Below, in pieces: positions 6,750 to 12,767 of a stretch of 12,767 nt of DNA (position 1 is its first letter; each line of letters starts with the position of its first letter). The notes beneath the pieces are model-generated. The model ran no database searches, was not told the DNA's origin, and saw nothing but the letters and a program-made list of their open reading frames with translations. The translations under genes and the position numbers were made by a program. The stretch is from Marinilabiliaceae bacterium. Its GTDB lineage: Bacteria > Bacteroidota > Bacteroidia > Bacteroidales > Marinilabiliaceae. The stretch is from contig JALVBA010000060.1 of assembly GCA_027010905.1 (NCBI GenBank), positions 1 through 12,767 on the forward strand. The letters run 5' to 3'.

Positions 6750-8732
6750 CTAAATAAACTCGTATCTAACAAACGCTTCAAAGGCTTCATATTCAGCCAT
6801 TCCAAGCTTGTCATAAGTGTTTGCAGTTCCTTTGTTACGATCTTCGGCACGTTGCCAAAATTCGCGGCTATCACCTCCCAAAAACATTGCACCATCTTTT
6901 TGCGACTGGTGTTTGAAAATAGCGGTACGCTTACGCAACAACTCTTCAGGACTGATTGGAACAGCCATCTCGATTTGATGAATATCCCACTCATGCCATG
7001 CACCACGATATAACCAAACCCAACAATTCTTCATCCATGCCTCTTTTTTGAGTATATCGATTGCTTTAAAGATAGCATCGAGGCAAACCCTGTGTGTACC
7101 ATGCGGGTCAGACAGGTCACCAGCTGCAAATATCTGGTGAGGTTTAATCTCCTGTATTAGCTCAACAATAATCTTAATATCATCCGGCCCTATAGGTTTC
7201 TTCTCAACACCACCTGTCTCGTAGAAAGGAAGGTTAAGGAAGTTCACATTCTCATCTTTTATTCCAGCATAACGACACGCAGCTTTTGCTTCACCCTTAC
7301 GAATCAACCCTTTTATCACTCTCACCTCAGGTAAATCAATCTGATCAGGCTTTTTGTTTTCAAGGAATTTCCTAATCTTCTTATGCTGCTTCATTATCAA
7401 ATTATGCTCCTCGGTGATTGTTCCTGCGTAGTCGCTTACAAAATCAAGGTAACGTAACACATCAGCATCCGAAACAGCCAGATTACCCGAAACCTGATAG
7501 GCAAGGTTAACTTCATGTTTCTGATCCACCAAACGAAGCAGAGTACCTCCCATTGAGATTACATCATCATCGGGGTGTGGAGAGAATATCAGCACACGCT
7601 TTTGCGGAGGATCCTTACGCTCAGGTCTGTTAGAGTCATCAGCATTGGGTTTACCACCCGGCCATCCGGTTATGGTGCGCTGCAACTGGTTGAAGATATC
7701 GATATTAATATTGTATGCAGAGCCTTTCTCGGTAAGCAGATCTCCCATTCCGTTGTCGTTATAATCTCTGTCTGTAAGCTTCAGAATAGGCCTATTCATC
7801 TTCTGGCAGAGCCAAACAACTGCTTTCTTTATCAAGCCCTCATCCCACTTAACAGAATCGATTAACCATGGCGTTTTGATACGTGTCAACTCGGCTCCAC
7901 CTGCTTCATCCATAACAATACGAGCATCCTTGTGTATCTGTAAAAATGATGCAGGAATCTCTTCACTCATATCTCCTTCAATGGTATGAGCCAGAACATT
8001 GGCTTTTCCTTCACCCCAAGCCAAAAGTCGTACCCGCTTTGAATTAAGAATAGTTTTAATTCCCATTGTTATGGCCTTTCGGGGTACATTTTCTTTACCA
8101 AAGAAATCAGATGCACCGGCAGTACGGGTAATATCATCAAGTGATACAATACGCGTCAGAGAGTTTACCGAAGAGCCCGGCTCGTTCAATCCAATATGGC
8201 CGGTACTACCAACGCCAAGCACCTGCATGTCAATTCCACCCAAATTCTCAATCTTCTCTTCAAACTTAATGCAAAAATCGTAAACTTTCTCCTGCGATAT
8301 TGTACTGTCAATATAATTTATGTTCTCTTTGGGGATATCGATATGGTTAAAAAGCTTATCTCTTATACTGCGGTTAAAACTCTGCAGTGCGTCAGGTGCA
8401 ATAGGATAATACTCCATCACACCAAAAACTATAACATTTTTAAAGCTCAATCCCTCCTCTTGATGGAGACGTATCAACTCGCTATATACCTCATTGGGAG
8501 CCGAACCTACGGCAAGTCCCAACACACACTTCTTCTCCTCAAGCTCTTTAATCTTAATTATCGATGATATCTCGTTTGCGATTGCTTTTGACCCTTGCTC
8601 TGAAGATTTATAAATCTTTGTTGATATCTTCTCATGGCTGGTAATAAGCGACCGCAGGTAGGGATCGTTATGATACCCATCGTTTTTAAAAGACCCGGAA
8701 ATAGCAATTTTTTTGTTAAATTTTTCTATCAT
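6750..8732 (-). CDS. nagB: Two-domain protein: glucosamine-6-phosphate deaminase-like domain fused to PIG-L (LmbE) deacetylase
   Basis: A 660-residue cytoplasmic protein. Residues about 20-290 are NagB-like: GLAVGSAPNEVY (72-83) matches the phosphate-binding loop, VMEYYP (105-110) the active-site strand, and GVGSTGHIGLNEPGS (173-187) the catalytic loop with His179 and Glu184. Compared with E. coli NagB, Asp72 corresponds to Met106 and Asp141 to Thr177, so two acid/base residues are replaced. Residues about 378-650 are a PIG-L/LmbE zinc-dependent N-deacetylase domain, with HPDDD (386-390) and PHGTH (543-547) supplying metal ligands. This long architecture is common in Bacteroidota and is usually annotated as glucosamine-6-phosphate deaminase. 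Plausible jobs are deacetylation and deamination of an amino sugar, but the substrate is unproven. It lies 108 bp after the GH3/beta-lactamase gene and has its own promoter candidate. Confidence 0.85.
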   Translation of the reverse strand: MIEKFNKKIAISGSFKNDGYHNDPYLRSLITSHEKISTKIYKSSEQGSKAIANEISSIIKIKELEEKKCVLGLAVGSAPNEVYSELIRLHQEEGLSFKNVIVFGVMEYYPIAPDALQSFNRSIRDKLFNHIDIPKENINYIDSTISQEKVYDFCIKFEEKIENLGGIDMQVLGVGSTGHIGLNEPGSSVNSLTRIVSLDDITRTAGASDFFGKENVPRKAITMGIKTILNSKRVRLLAWGEGKANVLAHTIEGDMSEEIPASFLQIHKDARIVMDEAGGAELTRIKTPWLIDSVKWDEGLIKKAVVWLCQKMNRPILKLTDRDYNDNGMGDLLTEKGSAYNINIDIFNQLQRTITGWPGGKPNADDSNRPERKDPPQKRVLIFSPHPDDDVISMGGTLLRLVDQKHEVNLAYQVSGNLAVSDADVLRYLDFVSDYAGTITEEHNLIMKQHKKIRKFLENKKPDQIDLPEVRVIKGLIRKGEAKAACRYAGIKDENVNFLNLPFYETGGVEKKPIGPDDIKIIVELIQEIKPHQIFAAGDLSDPHGTHRVCLDAIFKAIDILKKEAWMKNCWVWLYRGAWHEWDIHQIEMAVPISPEELLRKRTAIFKHQSQKDGAMFLGGDSREFWQRAEDRNKGTANTYDKLGMAEYEAFEAFVRYEFI

Positions 8733-8770
8733 AACACTTTTTTCATTTTAGGATTCTTAATACCTAAATG

Positions 8771-8799
8771 CAAATTTAATACATATTGTAGTTTTGAAA
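8771..8799 (-). promoter_or_regulatory. Candidate Bacteroidota promoter for the nagB-like gene
   Basis: On the minus strand TAAATTTG (8778-8771) matches the Bacteroidota -7 box TAnnTTTG. TTTC (8799-8796) sits 17 bp upstream as a 3/4 match to the -33 box. The start codon at 8732 is about 38 nt downstream. This suggests the gene can be transcribed separately from the preceding GH3/beta-lactamase gene. Confidence 0.4.
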
Positions 8800-8840
8800 G
8801 GACTATTTAAGTTAAAATATTCTTAAAAATATAAATTATT

Positions 8841-11468
8841 CTACTGTTTATTACGAATAGTGTCAATTAGTTTAATTTCATCTTCCGTAAGAAATGACCG
8901 GTAAATCACATCCTGAATTTTAGTACGTATATTGTGGGTGATTAATTTTCTATTATAACTATCGGGATATACTCTGTTAGAAAGAAAGATGTATACAAGG
9001 TTATAGTGTGGATCAATCCACATTAATGTTCCTGTAAATCCGGAATGACCAAAGGATGACGGTGAGGCATAAATAGACACAGGCGTGTCTTTATCGATAT
9101 CAAACTCAGGTTTATCAAAGCCTAATCCTCGCCTGTTATGGTCATTTTGTTTCGATGTAAAGAGGTTAACCGTAGAAGAATCGATTAGTAAGAATCCGCC
9201 ATAACTACCCTTGTTCAACAGCATCTGTGCAAATTCAGCAAGGTCGGCGCTGTTTCCAAACAGTCCGGCATGAGCACCAATACCACCTAACATTGCTGCA
9301 CCCCCATCGTTAACATATCCTTGCAACATCTCCTTACGGAAAATCACATCCCTGCCCGAAGGTACAATATCGCTCTTTAAATGGCCGTGCAAAGGATTAA
9401 AGATTAATTCATCAGCTCCTAATGGTTTGGAAATCCTATTTTCAAACAGCTTATCAAAGTCAGAACCCGTTACCCGTTCAATAACCTTCATAAGAAGATA
9501 GTAACCAACATCGCTGTAGAGATACTCCTTATCGTGCCTTAACTTCACATTAATTACCCTCTTAAAAACCGAATCCCTGTAATGGTAATTCATATATGTA
9601 TTTTCAGATAGCCTAACACTGAATAGTGTGTCGAGGTGCTTACTGAACACGTTGCTCTTATACCTCACATTTTTGTTGAAAAAGAAGTGCCTGTCGAGTC
9701 TAATGTTGTATGTGCGCGAATAGTGTCCACTATACATTGAGCCTCTGAAAGATGTGGAATCGACATAATCGAAATAGAAGGGAATGTAAGATGGCAGTCC
9801 CGCTTCGTGCAAAAGTAACTGCCTAATAGTCAACTCTCCTGTCTCCAGAGTGTCTGTTTCGGGCAGGTACTTTTTTAGCTTAGCATTGAGGTCAATCTTT
9901 TTCTCATCGTACAGCTGCATTATGAGCGGCATCGTAGACACAATTTTTGTGAGTGAAGCAAGATCATAAATTTTACGGCTATCTACCTTGGTATTTTTAC
10001 GGTAAGTAGTATACCCAAACGATTTGTTGTAGACCACATAACCATCTTTCACAACCATAACCTGACCTCCCGGTGTCATCCTCTTCTTGACCGCAACACT
10101 AAGTATCGAATCTATTCTTCGTAAAGTATCAGCACTCATCTGTACCAAAGCCGGAAAGCCATATCCTATCCGCAGGTTTTCGTATGAAACCTGTCCAAAC
10201 CCTTTTCTTACAAACTCATCGGAATATGGTATAACACCGTTTACTGCTGCTCCACCAAAAATTACCTGATCGAGTAGAAGATCGATACCTGAAAAATTAC
10301 TTGGCGAGTAAAGTATCTTATCAAAAAAGAGTGAATTATACAGCCACTGCTTAAATCCCTTTCTGCCTCCAAGATATATCAGCTTTAACTTAAAATAACT
10401 CTGTAAATTCTCAAGGTACTCAGCAGACAGACTATCTCTTTCTGATACAACAACTATTAACTGTTTAACATCAGGCAAGGAATCAAGAGAGGATAAATCA
10501 GAGACAATAAACTCAGGGTTTTTATATCTGCTTTTTACAGTAACAAAATTACCGGTAAGGTCAAGAACACCATAATTAGAATCTACAGAGATGAAAGAGT
10601 GTTCATCATCAATATCTCTCATGCGCTGAACAATGCTAAACGTTCTGAGCCATACCTCCCATCTCCCTTTTATCTGCTTCTGCTCGTCTTCAACATCCAC
10701 CACTTCGGACGTTTTACGCACTAACGCAAGTTTTACATATTTGCTAATCAGCTCCTTATCAATAGTATTACTCTCTATTGCTCGTTGTAATTTATCGATA
10801 CTTCGTTCAAGACTATCGGTGTAGAAAAGAGTACCATCTTTCAATAGCTCCTCAAAACTAACCAGTAGACCGGAGGGGGAATCACTAAACAAACCTACCC
10901 AATTTTTAAAACTATTGTGCTCTTTACTGAATGAGAGCCTCTCGGAGTAGAAGCTCTCATTATCCATAAGCGGTTTCATTAGAGCCAACCCATCAAAGAG
11001 GGCAACCCTTGTTATTAAAAATTTACCGTTATTGTAGGACGCCATCAGGTAGGGTGAACTATTAACTCCTCTATAGCCTAAATACTTAAAAAGCACTCCC
11101 ACAGCTCCCTCCCTGCAAAAATAGTTACAGCTGCTTTCAATCAGCCGTTTTATCGCTCCTGTATCCTTTACAAAATTTAGAGTATAAAAATCTGGAAATG
11201 GTAGTTGAAGATTATCGGTAAAACCGGAAGAGATATCCACAAGACAATCTGCATTGACAGATAAGTTTTGTCCGAAAAATTCGGAGGCCTTAATCAGACT
11301 ATAGCCTTGATTTTGGCTATAGTTATTATTTGAAATAAACAGCAGAGACAAACGCTGATTCTCAGTCAGCCTATTGTACAACGAATCAACAGACACCTGC
11401 CCGTAGCTATTCACACTCAATAAAAAAAATAGAACAATCAAAAATAGTCTGCTAATTCCCGCACGCAT
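8841..11468 (-). CDS. Exported GH3-like (motif-less) / serine beta-lactamase-fold fusion protein
   Basis: An 875-residue exported protein. Residues 1-23 are a signal peptide (cleavage near SYG|Q). Residues about 25-435 follow the layout of a GH3 beta-N-acetylglucosaminidase (NagZ-like): a DSLYNRLTENQRLSLLF opening, a SIDKLQRAIESNTIDKEL helix, and a FGGAAVNGVIP end. The GH3 hallmark KHFPGHGDT-type loop and the catalytic Asp motif are not visible. Residues about 445-865 are a class C beta-lactamase/esterase-type serine hydrolase: SLTK (505-508, Ser505 nucleophile, Lys508), YSD (651-653, Tyr651) and HSG (808-810). GH3/beta-lactamase fusions of roughly 1000 residues are known in Bacteroidota, and this one is shorter. 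It probably acts in the periplasm on peptidoglycan or another amino-sugar or peptide substrate. The TPR lipoprotein gene is 32 bp upstream, so the two are likely co-transcribed. Confidence 0.8.
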   Translation of the reverse strand: MRAGISRLFLIVLFFLLSVNSYGQVSVDSLYNRLTENQRLSLLFISNNNYSQNQGYSLIKASEFFGQNLSVNADCLVDISSGFTDNLQLPFPDFYTLNFVKDTGAIKRLIESSCNYFCREGAVGVLFKYLGYRGVNSSPYLMASYNNGKFLITRVALFDGLALMKPLMDNESFYSERLSFSKEHNSFKNWVGLFSDSPSGLLVSFEELLKDGTLFYTDSLERSIDKLQRAIESNTIDKELISKYVKLALVRKTSEVVDVEDEQKQIKGRWEVWLRTFSIVQRMRDIDDEHSFISVDSNYGVLDLTGNFVTVKSRYKNPEFIVSDLSSLDSLPDVKQLIVVVSERDSLSAEYLENLQSYFKLKLIYLGGRKGFKQWLYNSLFFDKILYSPSNFSGIDLLLDQVIFGGAAVNGVIPYSDEFVRKGFGQVSYENLRIGYGFPALVQMSADTLRRIDSILSVAVKKRMTPGGQVMVVKDGYVVYNKSFGYTTYRKNTKVDSRKIYDLASLTKIVSTMPLIMQLYDEKKIDLNAKLKKYLPETDTLETGELTIRQLLLHEAGLPSYIPFYFDYVDSTSFRGSMYSGHYSRTYNIRLDRHFFFNKNVRYKSNVFSKHLDTLFSVRLSENTYMNYHYRDSVFKRVINVKLRHDKEYLYSDVGYYLLMKVIERVTGSDFDKLFENRISKPLGADELIFNPLHGHLKSDIVPSGRDVIFRKEMLQGYVNDGGAAMLGGIGAHAGLFGNSADLAEFAQMLLNKGSYGGFLLIDSSTVNLFTSKQNDHNRRGLGFDKPEFDIDKDTPVSIYASPSSFGHSGFTGTLMWIDPHYNLVYIFLSNRVYPDSYNRKLITHNIRTKIQDVIYRSFLTEDEIKLIDTIRNKQ

Positions 11469-11500
11469 CCGGCCAAATCTGTTTCATCATTTATAAAATA

Positions 11501-12379
11501 TTATTTCAAAAGCCTGTCCATTTCAGCAGCCTTATCCTTCACCTCAAGTCGCAGGTAGCAATTCTCCAGATATCTAATGTACTTCTTATTATCAGGATCA
11601 ATGTCTCTAAGTTTCAAAAACTTATCGCGTGCACCCCTATATTGTACAGACACTTTTTTAAGGTCGCGACGTAGATAGGCATAAGATGTAGCATTCTTAT
11701 TTTTGTTGTATTTTGCCATCATACTCTTATACCAATTTTCAGCATTTGTGTACTCATCTATTGCTAACCACTCCAAGGCAGCAACGTTACTGTCATCACT
11801 TTTCAATGCTTCAATACAAGACTGTTTAGCCTCCTTTTTCTTGTCCAAATCCATCAATATATTCAAATACTCATCAAACAACTCTTTATCGGGATTCTCG
11901 ATACTGTTATAGTTTGAATAGGCAACTTCCATATCTCCTTTGGAGTAGTTAATATTGAAAAGTTCAGTATTGGCAAAATCACCCTCTCCGTTCTCTTTAA
12001 GCAGTTCAGTATGATTCTCAATCAAACTCTTCAGCTCATCCCTACTGCCCGATTGCTTACTGATATCGATTAACATCATTAACGGTTCAACATTTTTATT
12101 CTCTTTAAACACTTCAGTGAGATAGCCTTTGGCAATATCATAATTTTTAATTTCATAAGCTGATTTTCCGGCATTCATTTTAATATCAACCGGAATATCC
12201 TTACCATTATCTTTATATAACTGAATAAGCTGCTCATACAAAGTTAATGCTTCGCTATAATTGGCTGACTCATACGCTGCTTGCGCCGATGACTGTGTGG
12301 TTTCAAGCTTCTTTAATGAATTACATGCAAAAAACATTAGCAACAAGCTTGCTATAAATAACTGTTTTACCCCTTTCAT
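11501..12379 (-). CDS. TPR-repeat lipoprotein
   Basis: A 292-residue protein when started at the ATG at 12379-12377. From there residues 1-19 read as a lipoprotein signal (MKGVKQLF, hydrophobic core, FFAC with Cys19). A longer frame reaches back to 12484, but its extra 35 residues would bury this signal and run into the tRNA promoter region, and a promoter box lies inside it, so the shorter start is preferred. The mature part is helical with tetratricopeptide-like pairs: about residues 30-58 (AAYESANYSEALTLYEQLI) and 66-98, with weaker copies through to the C-terminus (RDKFLKLRDIDPDNKKYIRYL). No catalytic motif is seen. TPR lipoproteins usually act as protein-protein scaffolds at the envelope; the partner is unknown, with the next gene's exported hydrolase an obvious candidate. 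Confidence 0.82.
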   Translation of the reverse strand: MKGVKQLFIASLLLMFFACNSLKKLETTQSSAQAAYESANYSEALTLYEQLIQLYKDNGKDIPVDIKMNAGKSAYEIKNYDIAKGYLTEVFKENKNVEPLMMLIDISKQSGSRDELKSLIENHTELLKENGEGDFANTELFNINYSKGDMEVAYSNYNSIENPDKELFDEYLNILMDLDKKKEAKQSCIEALKSDDSNVAALEWLAIDEYTNAENWYKSMMAKYNKNKNATSYAYLRRDLKKVSVQYRGARDKFLKLRDIDPDNKKYIRYLENCYLRLEVKDKAAEMDRLLK

Positions 12380-12414
12380 AATTTTTGGAAATATTATATC
12401 ATTAAAATTCATGT

Positions 12415-12422
12415 CAAAGTTA
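12415..12422 (-). promoter_or_regulatory. Candidate -7 box for the TPR lipoprotein gene
   Basis: TAACTTTG on the minus strand fits TAnnTTTG exactly and lies 35 nt before the ATG at 12379. No convincing -33 box was found at the right distance. Its position inside the longer open frame supports the downstream start. It would drive the TPR gene and probably the GH3/beta-lactamase gene. Confidence 0.45.
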
Positions 12423-12494
12423 ACCAAAAAGAGGAATGTAAAGTAACCCGAAATATATTTTTTGTTTTTTGTTACTCCGTCCAAAATATTATTC

Positions 12495-12502
12495 TACTTT
12501 TG
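12495..12502 (+). promoter_or_regulatory. Candidate -7 box for the tRNA-Ser gene
   Basis: TACTTTTG fits TAnnTTTG exactly and ends 9 nt before the tRNA 5' end, a normal distance for a tRNA transcript start. A TTTTTTG run at 12465-12471 is a possible -33 element, though the spacer of 23 nt is long. It points away from the TPR gene promoter. Confidence 0.45.
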
Positions 12503-12511
12503 CAACCTACT

Positions 12512-12598
12512 GGAGAGGTGCATGAGTGGTTGAAATGGCATGCCTGGAAAGCATGTGTACTCGTAAGGGTACCGGGGGTTCGAATCCCTTCCTCTCCG
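12512..12598 (+). tRNA. tRNA-Ser (anticodon GGA)
   Basis: An 87-nt class II tRNA. Acceptor strands GGAGAGG (12512-12518) and CCTCTCC (12591-12597) pair fully, with discriminator G at 12598; CCA is not encoded. The anticodon stem CATGC/GCATG holds the loop CTGGAAA, giving anticodon GGA at 12546-12548, which reads UCC and UCU serine codons. The extended variable arm (12556-12573, GTAC pairing with GTAC) is typical of serine tRNA. The T arm has the standard loop TTCGAAT. The gene is intact. Confidence 0.96.
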
Positions 12599-12668
12599 CA
12601 AAGGAAAATGTTACAGAATTAAAAACCAATGCTTTAGCCTGAATTATGCATAAACTTGGTTTCAAGGT

Positions 12669-12684
12669 AAGAAATCCATTTCTT
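12669..12684 (+). terminator. Small hairpin downstream of tRNA-Ser
   Basis: AAGAAA and TTTCTT pair around TCCA about 70 nt after the tRNA. The stem is short and AT-rich and is not followed by a clean T-run, so a role in ending the tRNA transcript is possible but weakly supported. The rest of 12599-12767 shows no gene I can assign. Confidence 0.2.
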
Positions 12685-12767
12685 GCATTTCATATCCAAC
12701 TACAGTGGTGGAAAAATGTTTGGATTATGTAGTAAGTGATGATTATTATTTAGAATATTTACAAATA

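Noticed and set aside
6743..7006. 87-codon minus-strand frame inside the end of the nagB-like gene
   Set aside because: Out-of-frame shadow of the PIG-L domain coding sequence, with no independent support.
8196..8567. 123-codon + strand frame antisense to the NagB-like domain
   Set aside because: Complementary shadow of a clearly coding region; no domain or signal sequence seen.
12512..12600. tRNA-Ser 3' end as an integration site for a mobile element
   Set aside because: No integrase and no duplicated tRNA end elsewhere in the window, so nothing supports an inserted element.
12654..12767. Open + strand frame without a start codon running off the right edge
   Set aside because: 38 open codons with no ATG and no recognisable motif; could be the start of a remnant, but there is not enough to call it.

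Overview
The window looks like chromosomal DNA from a low-GC member of the Bacteroidota, probably Bacteroidales/Marinilabiliales-like. Four things suggest this: promoter boxes of the TAnnTTTG type, lipoprotein signal peptides, a two-domain NagB/PIG-L protein typical of that phylum, and a pectin-degradation cassette. The assignment is inferred from gene content alone. No gap between genes exceeds 300 bases, and I see no CRISPR array, insertion sequence, rRNA or phage gene.

Region 1 (1-4939, + strand) is the end of a polysaccharide-utilization locus. A possible C-terminal tail of an upstream gene (1-72) is followed by a lipoprotein alpha/beta-hydrolase (acetylesterase-like), a secreted exo-polygalacturonase-type GH28 with a C-terminal PA14 domain, and a second, divergent GH28. 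The set fits removal of acetyl or other ester groups followed by trimming of galacturonan or rhamnogalacturonan chains outside the cytoplasm. No SusC/SusD pair or regulator lies in the window, so the rest of the locus would be to the left.

Region 2 (4940-6749) begins with a strand switch (convergent genes). On the minus strand it carries a PP1-like calcineurin-fold phosphatase, preceded by a possible 27-residue membrane micro-ORF, and a YigZ/IMPACT-family protein. Upstream of yigZ, and overlapping its start by 4 nt, is what looks like the frameshifted 3' part of another gene.

Region 3 (6750-12379, minus strand) runs in transcription order: a TPR lipoprotein, an exported protein joining a GH3-like domain that lacks its catalytic motifs to a serine beta-lactamase-fold hydrolase, and a fusion of a glucosamine-6-phosphate deaminase-like domain with a PIG-L deacetylase. 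The first two are 32 bp apart and probably co-transcribed; the third has its own candidate promoter. The group hints at cell-wall or amino-sugar metabolism, but this is inference.

Region 4 (12380-12767) holds divergent promoters, a tRNA-Ser(GGA) gene on the + strand, and about 170 bp with nothing I can assign.

I did not find a clearly new defence or mobile system. The strongest leads are the motif-less GH3/beta-lactamase fusion, the NagB-like domain with both catalytic aspartates replaced, the decayed gene before yigZ, and the micro-ORF before the phosphatase.
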